From: Deltaproteobacteria bacterium
GTDB lineage: Bacteria > Desulfobacterota > Desulfobacteria > Desulfobacterales > JAFDCJ01
DNA: 64,000 nt
NCBI GenBank assembly: GCA_019312835.1
Contig: JAFDCJ010000341.1
Location: 23,763-87,762 of the forward strand
Direction: 5' to 3'
Shown: one piece after another, positions 50,237-58,894 of the stretch
Numbering within the stretch: position 1 is the stretch's first letter
Layout: every line of letters starts with the position of its first letter
Notes under the pieces: generated by a model
Seen by the model: only the letters and a program-made list of their open reading frames with translations
Databases searched by the model: none
Told to the model about the DNA's origin: nothing
Made by a program: the position numbers and the translations under genes

Positions 50237-50522
50237 GGTTTACCTCCTGAAGTCGATTCAACGTCGCCACCGTTTCTGTAAAAAGAGCAGTTCGATTTTT
50301 ATATCTCTTAAGAGTGCCCTTTGTCAAATCAAACAGATGACATACTTCGGAAACTGATTGCAAAGGGTGCATTTTAGCGTATTCTAAACAACAAAAGATG
50401 AAGCCAATTAAAATCAACACAATCGTCCCGGTGGGGCGAAACCACGTTTTCAGTGGCGTTGCTTGAAAAAATAATGCATTATGCTAAACGTGTAACACAG
50501 TTCAAAGCTGTCGAATGGGAAA

Positions 50523-51659
50523 ATGACGATGACCGAGTTGTCTCTTCAGTTTCAAAATATATCATTTGCCTACGACGGGGCAACTCAACTCATTATCCGC
50601 AATCTGTCGGTTCACTTTACACCGGGCTGGACCGGAATTGTGGGGGCCAACGGGGTGGGAAAAAGCACCATTTTGAAACTTGCCACCGGCGACCTGACAT
50701 GTCAGCAGGGACGGGTCATCATGCCCGAATTTGCGATTTACTGTCAGCAGCGCACCGACGATGCCCCCGACCAACTGCAGGGCTTGATCGACTCCATGGA
50801 TGGAGAGGCTTTCGAAATTAAAGGAAGGTTGGGTGTTGAAGACGACTGGGCCCAGCGCTGGACCACCCTGAGCCACGGCGAGCGCAAACGAGCGCAGATC
50901 GCGGTTGCCATGTGGCGCAAACCCCAGGTGCTGGCAGTGGACGAACCCACCAATCATCTCGATGCCACCGCCCAGGATCTGTTATTTGAAGCCCTTTCAA
51001 CTTTTCACGGTATCGAATTGCTGGTCAGCCATGACCGCAGGCTTTTGGATGATTTATGCCATCAGTGCCTGTTTGTCGAGCCACCGCAAGCCACGATGCG
51101 GCCCGGCAACTATTCCCGCGGCTTGCAGCAGGCCAAAACGGAGGAGATGACCGCTCAAAAACAACGCACCCGGGCCAGACAGGATCTCTTGAAATTAAAA
51201 CGTGAGGCCACCCGGCGTAGAGACGCGGCCTCACAGGCCGATCGCAAGCGGTCGAAACGGGGGCTGGCCGCAAAGGATCGCGATGCACGCGGGAAGATTG
51301 ACCTGGCCCGTGTGACCGGCAAAGACGGCGGCGCCGGCAAGCGCCTCAACCAGCTCGCCGGTCGCTTGTCCCAGGCTCGGATGAGAATGGACGGCATCAA
51401 GGTCAAAAAGACCTATAAAATGGGTATCTGGATGCCGGGGACCCAATCAAACCGCAACACCCTGTTCAATTTGACTGCCGGTGCCCTTGCCCTGGGCGGA
51501 GACCAATGGCTGCATTTTCCGGATTTGGTGATGAAACCGGAGGACCGCATCGCCCTGACCGGGCCAAACGGCAGCGGCAAGAGCACGTTGAACCAGATAA
51601 GATGGCACATCTCGGAAGGCGACAGGCGGCCGGGCAACTATATTCTGGCAATACAATGA
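50523..51659 (+). CDS. Truncated ABC-F-type ATPase
   Basis: A 378-residue protein. The first nucleotide-binding domain is intact: Walker A GANGVGKST, signature LSHGERKR, Walker B VLAVDEPTNHLDA and the switch His in LLVSHDRRLLDD. The charged linker follows (about 200-300). The second domain is cut: it starts, has Walker A GPNGSGKST, then ends 24 residues later without Q-loop, signature or Walker B. Full ABC-F proteins have about 500 residues or more, so about 150 are missing. ABC-F proteins act on ribosomes, often giving antibiotic resistance; this one cannot form two ATP sites. It may be decaying. Confidence 0.82.
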   Translation: MTMTELSLQFQNISFAYDGATQLIIRNLSVHFTPGWTGIVGANGVGKSTILKLATGDLTCQQGRVIMPEFAIYCQQRTDDAPDQLQGLIDSMDGEAFEIKGRLGVEDDWAQRWTTLSHGERKRAQIAVAMWRKPQVLAVDEPTNHLDATAQDLLFEALSTFHGIELLVSHDRRLLDDLCHQCLFVEPPQATMRPGNYSRGLQQAKTEEMTAQKQRTRARQDLLKLKREATRRRDAASQADRKRSKRGLAAKDRDARGKIDLARVTGKDGGAGKRLNQLAGRLSQARMRMDGIKVKKTYKMGIWMPGTQSNRNTLFNLTAGALALGGDQWLHFPDLVMKPEDRIALTGPNGSGKSTLNQIRWHISEGDRRPGNYILAIQ

Positions 51660-51710
51660 AAGCCGGACAAAAATCGAATTTGCCAGAAGTTCAGGAGATG
51701 GGAGTACAGG

Positions 51711-53753
51711 ATGAAGAAGAAATGGTTCAGCACAATTATTATCATGCTGGCACTCTGGGTCCAGCCCGGCCTGGCCGCAAGGGGACATGCCGAAAAAGTA
51801 ACCGCATTTGTTCATGTCAATCTCGTGCCGATGACGGCCGAAAGGCTCCTCCCTGATCAAACGGTACTGGTCAAAGAAGCTCAGATCATCGCCGTCGGAG
51901 CCAGCGGCGAGGTCGCCATCCCGGAAAATTCCGTCATCATCGATGGTTCCAATTTATATCTGATGCCCGGTCTTGCGGACATGCATATCCATACGGATAC
52001 CAACTGGCTGAATGGAGGGTGGCCGGTATCTCCCTTTAACCTTTTTCTGGCCAACGGCGTCACCACCATCAGGGATTTCGGCCCCAAAGGCACACCGACC
52101 GGCTTTGCCCTTCACTGGCGCAACGAGGTAAAATCAGGAAGATTGAACGGACCAACGATCTATGCCGCCGGGCCGATTCTCTATGGACCGGCGGATAACG
52201 CCGCGAATATCGTTCGGACACAATATCAGCAGGGTTTCGACTTCGTGAAACTGTATTCTTTTCTGTCGCAGGAAGAGTTTCAAGAGGCCATGGCAACGGC
52301 CAAAGCGCTCAACCTGTATACGGCCGGGCATATCCCCTTCGCCGTCGGTCTGGATGGTGTCGTGGCGGCGGGGTTAAATGAGATTGCCCACATCGAGGAA
52401 CTGGATTTCGAGTTTCTGGATTTTGATCGCTCCCGAAGGTTGGGTCGAAATGAATGGTTTCGATACATTCTGAAACGTGCCACTGATCAAATGGAACGCC
52501 TGCCTGATTTATCGGAAGATGATCCGAATCCAGACTTCCAGGCCCATATCGAGAAAATCGTCCGCCAATTAAAGGCTTCAAAAATCCCGTTGTGTACCAC
52601 CCTTGCAGTGGGTGATGTGGTCCTAAAAAAACTTTTTGAACCGGAAGGCCTGGCGTCGGCAACCACATCCCGCTACCTGCCGTTTGGCTTCATAGAAACG
52701 CTTCAACAGGGAAAAGACGGGCATCAAATGATATTCAGGGGATATGAGGATTTTGCCCCCTACCATTATAATCTGAACCAGCTCTTGTTGCGCGAATTGC
52801 ACCGGGGGGGCGTCACGCTGGTGCTGGGAACCGATGCGGGCCCCGCAGGGATGGGGCTCGTCCCGGGATATTCACTGCATGATGAATTGCGCTTCATGGT
52901 CGAAAACGGTCTAGCCCCTTATGAGGCGTTACAACTGGCTACCGTTCATGCGGCTGAAGTTATCAACAGAATGAACCGCTCGGGGAATTTCGGAACCATT
53001 GAAGTCGGCAAAAAAGCCGATCTTGTCCTGGTCGACGGCAATCCGCTTGATGACATTCACAACACCCGCAAGATTCAGGGCGTGATGGCTTCCGGCCGAT
53101 GGTTTGATAAAGACGCCCTTGAAAAAATGCTGATTCCGGGGATACCGGTTACCGCAGCCGTCAAACATGTGTACGATCAGCACCAAACCCATTATACCAG
53201 TTTTGATATCGTTATCGGCAAAACAAGCTCCGGCCGCCTGCCGGGGTCCATCGAAGCCATCAGCATTCGTGGACCGGCGGGAAAATTGCCGATTCAAAAA
53301 GACGATTTTACCTATCTGCCGCGTCTCGATGCTTTTTGGTTCAAAACACCGGGCAAACCTCAGACAGGAACCTATTCGATTGAAGTCAACAGCGGTGATC
53401 AGAAGGGTTCGGCTACCGTTATCCAGGCGGTTGTCAAAACGATTCCCCTGCCGGATGTCAATTACTTTAAGCCCAAAAGCGGGGCCACCTTACAATCGGA
53501 GAAGCCGATATTTTCATGGCAGCGCATAAAAACAGAAGAACCGCTGTATTATCGCCTGGAAATCAACAGGATTGGCGGTGGCAGAGTTTATTCCACCGGC
53601 AGAGTCAGAAATATGCAATCCCACACGGTCCCCGGAGGTGTGTTGAAGGCGGATCGATCCTATCGCTGGAGAATTCGAATAACTGACGGCGACCATTGGA
53701 CAACCGTCCAGAACAGCACTCGATGCGCCTGGCAAACATTCCACGTCAGGTGA
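51711..53753 (+). CDS. Exported metal-dependent amidohydrolase with C-terminal beta domain
   Basis: A 680-residue protein with signal peptide (STIIIMLALWVQPGLAARGHA). The amidohydrolase domain follows the imidazolonepropionase-like pattern: HVNLVPMTAERLLPD at its start, LMPGLADMHIHTDTNW (HxH), a TAGHIPF His, HIEELDFEFL His and LGTDAGPAG Asp, closing with GTIEVGKKADLVLVDGNPLDDI. Residues ~475-680 form an extra beta-rich domain, perhaps Ig-like (SGATLQSEKPIFSWQRI). The substrate is unknown; acyl-homoserine lactonases and prolidases are in this group. GGGAG and AGG precede the ATG. A 337-base gene-free spacer follows. Confidence 0.85.
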   Translation: MKKKWFSTIIIMLALWVQPGLAARGHAEKVTAFVHVNLVPMTAERLLPDQTVLVKEAQIIAVGASGEVAIPENSVIIDGSNLYLMPGLADMHIHTDTNWLNGGWPVSPFNLFLANGVTTIRDFGPKGTPTGFALHWRNEVKSGRLNGPTIYAAGPILYGPADNAANIVRTQYQQGFDFVKLYSFLSQEEFQEAMATAKALNLYTAGHIPFAVGLDGVVAAGLNEIAHIEELDFEFLDFDRSRRLGRNEWFRYILKRATDQMERLPDLSEDDPNPDFQAHIEKIVRQLKASKIPLCTTLAVGDVVLKKLFEPEGLASATTSRYLPFGFIETLQQGKDGHQMIFRGYEDFAPYHYNLNQLLLRELHRGGVTLVLGTDAGPAGMGLVPGYSLHDELRFMVENGLAPYEALQLATVHAAEVINRMNRSGNFGTIEVGKKADLVLVDGNPLDDIHNTRKIQGVMASGRWFDKDALEKMLIPGIPVTAAVKHVYDQHQTHYTSFDIVIGKTSSGRLPGSIEAISIRGPAGKLPIQKDDFTYLPRLDAFWFKTPGKPQTGTYSIEVNSGDQKGSATVIQAVVKTIPLPDVNYFKPKSGATLQSEKPIFSWQRIKTEEPLYYRLEINRIGGGRVYSTGRVRNMQSHTVPGGVLKADRSYRWRIRITDGDHWTTVQNSTRCAWQTFHVR

Positions 53754-54090
53754 TCAATGTCATTGCCAGCCAAGTCTATTCTTTTTAGTACCAATACCCT
53801 CATTATTCTTTAGATAAGCTGTTCTTTCCTTAAATTGCATATTACATTTTGATATCCAAAAGAAAAATGTGCCACCGAATTTCACCATCAGACTATGTAA
53901 ACAATTCCAAAAAACAAAAAAATGTATATTCGTCCTGGCTCATATGCAAGACAATAAGAGGGTGAAAATTCGGACGGACGATATGATATCATCGCATAGT
54001 GCAGGGGGCACGGGGCATAGGGGCAGAGGACAGAGGACGGACGACAGAGGACAGATTGAGGATTTTGGATGATAGATGTGGTGGGTGAGA
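53754..54090. other. 337-base spacer with low-complexity units
   Basis: No gene. The first 200 bases are AT-rich. 54002-54060 carries tandem GGGCA(C/T)(G/A)GGGCA and then CAGAGGACAGAGGAC-type units, the same family as the palindrome at 3271-3370 but in one orientation only. A run to the cytochrome gene end follows. Confidence 0.6.
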
Positions 54091-55266
54091 TTAGGATTTA
54101 TCTCTCCTATAGTGGCATTTTTTACATAAATCAAAACTTCTGGGGCCATATTTTGAGATGAACATGGGGAAGTCCGATGCATGGGGATCATGGCAGCTTG
54201 CGCAGGTAAGTTCATGCCCCTTTCTTGATGGGTCTGGGATCCCGCGGGTCGGATGCTTGCGATGCCTGGTTCCCCAGAAATAAGGTGCAACGACATGCCT
54301 GCCGTCGGCCTGACCCGGATGGCAGCTTACACAAAGAAGCCAGACAGGTCGGTCAAGCCTGCAAGGGTTTTCTGATGCATGAGGGTTGTGACACATGCAG
54401 CATTTGTCCGTAATATATGGCGCGTGATAGTTCTTTTTACCGCTCCTTTGTTGTTTTTGCTCCCAATGACATTTGTAGCACAATTCTGGAACAGGGTATT
54501 TAAGGGAATACTTTGGCTCCCCCCGGGCGTCGTGACATGTAAGACAACTCCAGACGAAAGCAGGTCCGTGAACAAATGAGCAGGAGGCAATCCCCCGGTG
54601 ACACGAGTAGCAGCTGGAATCAGCAGGGACGGGCGCCTTGTCTTTTGAAACTTCAGCAGCGTAGGTCTCGATATTTATGGTCTTGTTGTCAGCTTCCGCG
54701 GGTTCCCATAGATGGTGGCAGGCAGCACACTGAGGGCGGTCCTTCATATGAAAATAATCTTTTTCAAAACCGGCCGGAGGCTTTTCATAGTTGCCGACAA
54801 GATCCGATCTGCGAAAAACATTTAACGCAACCTCATCTGCAATTCTATCTTCTTTCTTCGCTATTATATTTATTTTGTTTAGGCCAAGCTCCAGTGGTAC
54901 AGACAAACATTCGACTTTCCGGCGTGGAACAATACTCGTTTTAATTTGGCTATTTACCTCTACTTCTATTAAATCAGAAGAACCCTGGAGTAAGCTCAGG
55001 GAGATACTTAGAAGGTTGTATTCCATAACTGCCATATCGGCAGGATAGCTTACAGTGACCACATTCTGACTGGATTGAGCGGGGCTTTCTTGCTCAATCT
55101 CCGAAACTATTTGTTCTGGTAATGGGGTGTCATCTTGAGAAACAGTCTTTGCGCACCCGCTGAGGTAGCAAAGAAATAGCAGTGAAGCCCCAACGGCAAT
55201 AGCTTTGCAAGAGACAGAATATAGCAGGGCTTCCCTTTTAGGTTTTTGCTGTCTTTCGACTCCCAT
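54091..55266 (-). CDS. Octahaem c-type cytochrome lipoprotein
   Basis: A 391-residue lipoprotein (lipobox LSGC, Cys38; Ala at +2) with eight CxxCH haem motifs: CAACH, CYSCH, CLTCH, CYKCH, CCMCH, CVSCH, CASCH and CKKCH. The N-terminal ~150 residues before the haems form a beta domain (MAVMEYNLLSISLSLLQGS). The spacing and doubled CxxCH pattern match the DmsE/predicted-CXXCH cytochrome group. Electron-transfer chains of this type connect quinol oxidation with periplasmic or outer-membrane acceptors. It lies in a minus-strand cluster with a HEAT protein and a second cytochrome. Confidence 0.9.
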   Translation of the reverse strand: MGVERQQKPKREALLYSVSCKAIAVGASLLFLCYLSGCAKTVSQDDTPLPEQIVSEIEQESPAQSSQNVVTVSYPADMAVMEYNLLSISLSLLQGSSDLIEVEVNSQIKTSIVPRRKVECLSVPLELGLNKINIIAKKEDRIADEVALNVFRRSDLVGNYEKPPAGFEKDYFHMKDRPQCAACHHLWEPAEADNKTINIETYAAEVSKDKAPVPADSSCYSCHRGIASCSFVHGPAFVWSCLTCHDARGEPKYSLKYPVPELCYKCHWEQKQQRSGKKNYHAPYITDKCCMCHNPHASENPCRLDRPVWLLCVSCHPGQADGRHVVAPYFWGTRHRKHPTRGIPDPSRKGHELTCASCHDPHASDFPMFISKYGPRSFDLCKKCHYRRDKS

Positions 55267-55355
55267 CGTGCACCCGCATTAATTAGCCAAAATCCGAAAG
55301 ACTTACTTCTCCATTTTTTATGAAGCCACTTTCCAGAACGTAGACAGTTGCTTGT

Positions 55356-55390
55356 ACCTTGCGCCGTGCGCCCTGTGCCCTGTGCCTTGT
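55356..55390. repeat. Tandem GCGCC(G/C)TGTGCC units
   Basis: A low-complexity run CCTTGCGCCGTGCGCCCTGT-like in the spacer upstream of the octahaem cytochrome gene. It resembles in design, not in sequence, the other unit-built elements. Confidence 0.5.
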
Positions 55391-55427
55391 ATAGAGCTTG
55401 CCCCAACCACACGAGCAGCAGTTGGGG

Positions 55428-56090
55428 TTAGGATGCTGGTTTTATCTTTGCTAGTGCCTTGGCTGCAGAATTTCTGACATCTTCGTTTTTATCCTCTAGA
55501 GCGGCAATCAAAGGTTCTACTGCGCGGGAATCCCTAATCTCTCCCAGGGCCTCGGCCGCCCAGCTTCTGACATGTGCGTTTTTATCCTGCAGGGCGTCAA
55601 TGATAGGTTCAACGGCACGGGTATCCTTGATCTCTCCCAGGGCGTTTGCCGCCCAACTCCGGACGTCCGGATTTTTATCCCGCAGGGCCGCAATCAAAGG
55701 TTCAACCGCACGGTCATCCTTAATCCTACCCAGGGCCTCGGCTGCCGCTGCACGGACATTTGAGATGTTATCCTGCAGGGTGACAATTAAAGGATCGACA
55801 GCACGGGTATCCTTAATCCTACCCAGGGCCTCGGCTGCCGCTGCACGGGCACGCGATTTCTCACTTTTCAGGGCTGCAATCAAAGGCTCAACAGCAGAAG
55901 GGCCAGCCTTTTCCAGTTCCCTCATTGCCCTTCTGCGTATATTGACATTTTTGTCTTCCAGGGCTTGAATCCGTCCATTTATCTCGCCTGATTGTGAATA
56001 TCCAATGACGGGCACACAGCAAAAGGCTACTACAATACCGATTGTCAGCTTGAAAAGAACCTGTGACTGGCTCATCTTGTTTTTGCTCAT
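55428..56090 (-). CDS. Exported HEAT-repeat protein
   Basis: A 220-residue protein with signal peptide (FKLTIGIVVAFCCVPVIGYS) and six consecutive 31-residue HEAT/PBS-lyase-like repeats, each of the form AVEPLIAALRDKNPDVRSWAANALGEIKDTR. The repeats are so alike that two DNA stretches of about 40 bases (55715-55755 and 55809-55849) are nearly identical. Such repeats form a curved scaffold that binds proteins. Sited between two multihaem cytochrome genes, it may organise or bind them. The upstream ribosome binding site is weak. Confidence 0.88.
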   Translation of the reverse strand: MSKNKMSQSQVLFKLTIGIVVAFCCVPVIGYSQSGEINGRIQALEDKNVNIRRRAMRELEKAGPSAVEPLIAALKSEKSRARAAAAEALGRIKDTRAVDPLIVTLQDNISNVRAAAAEALGRIKDDRAVEPLIAALRDKNPDVRSWAANALGEIKDTRAVEPIIDALQDKNAHVRSWAAEALGEIRDSRAVEPLIAALEDKNEDVRNSAAKALAKIKPAS

Positions 56091-56147
56091 AGATATATGT
56101 CAAGCCTTCGGCTGATTAAAGCAAGCGGGAAGCAAGGGCATACTAAA

Positions 56148-57374
56148 CTATTTCGGCTTCTTGCGTTTTATGTCGGACTTTGTATCCACCTGCAGCTCTA
56201 AAGGCTTTTCCCTGTCGTATCCCTTGGAAACATGACAACTCTTCCTACAGGTCCCACCCGTGGCGGTCTTAACAAATACAATCTGAATATGAAAATTAGA
56301 TGGACCAAAGGGCGTCGAGCTGCGGATGAGTTGTTCCTGGTTCGTGGCATGAACATCGTGGCAGGAAATGCAGGTCCGGCCTTTTCTCCTCGTGACATGG
56401 AGATAGTGGAGATTCCGCTTCCCATTGCGGAAATTGGTCAAGGTGGTGGATTTTTCGAGAAATGCCTGGGCCTTTTCGTGGCACTGGAAGCAAAGGCCAT
56501 AAAGTTCAGGGTCATAAGGGTTGTAGAATTTATCAGGAAAGAGCCGTGTCCAGTGTTTTGTCAAATCTGATCCATGAAACGCGTGACAGGGGGAGCACAA
56601 TCCCTCATTGATCACGCCATGCTTGAAGGCTGAATTTTTTATCTTTTGGGGGATTTCTTCATGACAGCTATAACACAGCTGAATCTCTTGCGGGCCTTGG
56701 CGCGCGAGATATTTATAGCTGGACGCGTGGGGGTTGTGACAGGCCAGACAATCTTCCGACTCTACCGGGCCATGCAGGTAATTATATTCCATCTTGTCAT
56801 TCTCATCGTGGCAGGTAAAGCAAAGTCTGGCTGAGGAAGGTCCGCTCTCAAGCTGGAAATTATAGGGAGATTGGTGGGGGTTATGACAGCTGATACAATC
56901 GCTGTTCACAGGAGAATGAACGATCTCCTGCTTATAGAAAGTTTTTTGGTCTTCATGGCAACTCAGGCACAGATCCAAATCGGACTTTCTCAGGCCGTAG
57001 CGGGCCCTGGAAGCGGCCACATCATGGCAGAAGTCACACGATCCCTGGGCAATCGGCGTGTGGACGTAAGAGGCCGTGCCCATCCCGGCATGGCACTTTT
57101 CTGAAACACATGACCTCCCTTCCGGAATGGTCGGATGGGAGAAGGAGGATTTTTGGACACCGCTGTTCTGAGCAAGAACTGGAAGGGATCCTTCGGTTGG
57201 TGATGACGTCTGTGTCTGTGACAGAGCTTCCCTGCCCGTCCCCCGAGATTTCTCGGCACAACCTAGCACAGGCGAAAAAACCAGAAGAAACAATCCTGCG
57301 AATATGGTGATTTTAAAATTCTCAAGAAGCCTTGAAGATACCCAACCCCTTTCGCCATCCCCAGAATTTTTCAT
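56148..57374 (-). CDS. Multihaem c-type cytochrome with two non-standard haem motifs
   Basis: A 408-residue lipoprotein-like export (signal ITIFAGLFLLVFSPVLGC, lipobox LGC). It has nine standard CxxCH motifs (CDFCH, CLSCH, CISCH, CFTCH, CLACH, CYSCH, CSPCH, CFQCH, CISCH), plus CVSEKCH (CX4CH) at the start and CRKSCH (CX3CH) near the end. Segments such as SCHNPHQSPY and ACHNPHASSYKYL place distal His-Pro pairs around each haem, as in the doubled-CXXCH cytochromes. GGAGGTG precedes the ATG. Probably a periplasmic or outer-membrane electron carrier. Confidence 0.9.
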   Translation of the reverse strand: MKNSGDGERGWVSSRLLENFKITIFAGLFLLVFSPVLGCAEKSRGTGREALSQTQTSSPTEGSLPVLAQNSGVQKSSFSHPTIPEGRSCVSEKCHAGMGTASYVHTPIAQGSCDFCHDVAASRARYGLRKSDLDLCLSCHEDQKTFYKQEIVHSPVNSDCISCHNPHQSPYNFQLESGPSSARLCFTCHDENDKMEYNYLHGPVESEDCLACHNPHASSYKYLARQGPQEIQLCYSCHEEIPQKIKNSAFKHGVINEGLCSPCHAFHGSDLTKHWTRLFPDKFYNPYDPELYGLCFQCHEKAQAFLEKSTTLTNFRNGKRNLHYLHVTRRKGRTCISCHDVHATNQEQLIRSSTPFGPSNFHIQIVFVKTATGGTCRKSCHVSKGYDREKPLELQVDTKSDIKRKKPK

Positions 57375-57853
57375 TTTCCACCTCCATTGACAAAGGTCTT
57401 CTTAACCCTTCGGTGCTTTGAGATAGAATCAGGGTGTCAAAAAGATAAGACATTGCTTTCTATGTGTGTATCAGGAGAAAATTGCGAATTGTGTATCGGG
57501 ACCAACTGCAGCTCAACATATTGAGGCATCAGTTAAACGAAAGCAATACCCAATCTGATAACGGAGGTAGGTTTGATTGTCAACAGTGATTTTTTTGGGT
57601 GGAATTGAGTACTTGGACAAAGTCGGGCGGAACTCTTCAGTTTGCCCAGGGCCGGCACATTTTCTTAAAAAAAATTCAAATCCCAGGTTAAAAATTTTTC
57701 AACTAAGTCGTCTTCTGAGATTGTATATATGTCATGCGAAATCAACATTTTGGCTGAAGTTAATAAATCGACTATGATTGCACAATCGCTGATTTTTGTG
57801 GATATCATCCGGTAATATGAAATATATCGCCTACCCCAAAAGCGGAACAAGAC
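57375..57853. other. 479-base spacer
   Basis: No gene is supported. The sequence is AT-rich and non-repetitive, and should contain the promoter of the multihaem cytochrome gene on the minus strand. I see no clear promoter boxes, terminator or dyad. Confidence 0.5.
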
Positions 57854-58894
57854 TCACTTTTGTTGTTGACCGTGAACGACTTCCGCATATCGCAGCACCT
57901 TGATCGGTGGGTATAGCTTTAGCTTTCTGGCTGTTTCCATGTTGATGACGTAGGAATACCGGCTGAGGCTTAAGATGGGCAGAGCAATGGGGGGGTGTGT
58001 GTCGATTAGAATACTTTTGGCCTGGAATCCGGCCAGTTTTCCGACACTGTAGTATCGACTGGCGACCGCCAGGAGGGCATTGGATTTGCTGGCCATGGCC
58101 TCATAGGCTGATACAATCGCAACACCCTGGTCGATGGCGGAACTCGTGAGGTAATCCATGTGGCGCATCAGAAAAGAGCTGGAACCCACATAAATAAAGG
58201 CGACGTTTCTATCCTTTAATTCTTTTATCTTCTGGGGAATTGACTCCGGAATCGGTTTGCCGTTTTCATCCAGATCGATATTTCTTTCAAATAGAACAAA
58301 TCGCATTTTCTTGGCCAGGTTACGAATTTTCCCGACATTGAGAACCGAGTTGAGCTCGTTGGTATTATAAATAATACCCAATCGCTTAAAATATCGATAG
58401 GCCCTTATTGCTCTCATTTGCACTTCTTCCGGTACCCGGTTGCGGGTGCCGGTGATATTGGGTCTGCCCGAAGACGCATAGCTTTCGATTATGCCAGCGC
58501 CCACCGGGTCCGCCACGATCATGAAGACCACCGGGATATCGGTAAGGTGCTTATCCGGATTGCTGTCGGCAAGCCTGCCGATCATGCCGACCGTAACAGA
58601 CGTGCCCCAGGTAACGACCAGGTCGACCTTCAGTTCCCTGGCCTCGCGGACAAATTCCGTCAGTTTGGCTTTGTCCCTTTTTGCATCCCGGACAATAAAA
58701 TCGGCATCGATTCCTTCTTCCCGAAAATAGTCCTGAAATCCTTTACATGCTTCCTCGCAACCACGCCAGACCGCTATGTAGATGCTGAACGGCCTATCCT
58801 GCTGGCTTGACCTGGCGCCGGGCACTATTGACCAGCAAGTCAGAAAAACGATCAGGACGAATGTCAATCTACGACGGGTCATGGCAAATTCCAT
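57854..58894 (-). CDS. ABC-transporter-type periplasmic binding protein (ABC_sub_bind family)
   Basis: A 346-residue exported protein (signal LTFVLIVFLTCWSIVPGARS; start at 58894, or at the second ATG, residue 5). The fold is the two-lobed type-I binding protein of the ABC_sub_bind (DUF534) family: FSIYIAVWRGCEEACKGFQDYF, LVVTWGTSVTVGMIGRL, PVVFMIVADPVGAGII, NITGTRNRVP and VAIVSAYEAMASKSN. Relatives bind aromatic amino acids or unknown ligands, usually with ABC permeases; none is here. Instead its ATG overlaps the stop of the sensor-MFS gene by one base, so it may present ligand to that protein. Confidence 0.88.
   Translation of the reverse strand: MEFAMTRRRLTFVLIVFLTCWSIVPGARSSQQDRPFSIYIAVWRGCEEACKGFQDYFREEGIDADFIVRDAKRDKAKLTEFVREARELKVDLVVTWGTSVTVGMIGRLADSNPDKHLTDIPVVFMIVADPVGAGIIESYASSGRPNITGTRNRVPEEVQMRAIRAYRYFKRLGIIYNTNELNSVLNVGKIRNLAKKMRFVLFERNIDLDENGKPIPESIPQKIKELKDRNVAFIYVGSSSFLMRHMDYLTSSAIDQGVAIVSAYEAMASKSNALLAVASRYYSVGKLAGFQAKSILIDTHPPIALPILSLSRYSYVINMETARKLKLYPPIKVLRYAEVVHGQQQK

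Noticed and set aside
57854-58894. ABC importer operon
   Set aside because: Only the binding protein is present; no permease or ATPase gene adjoins it.
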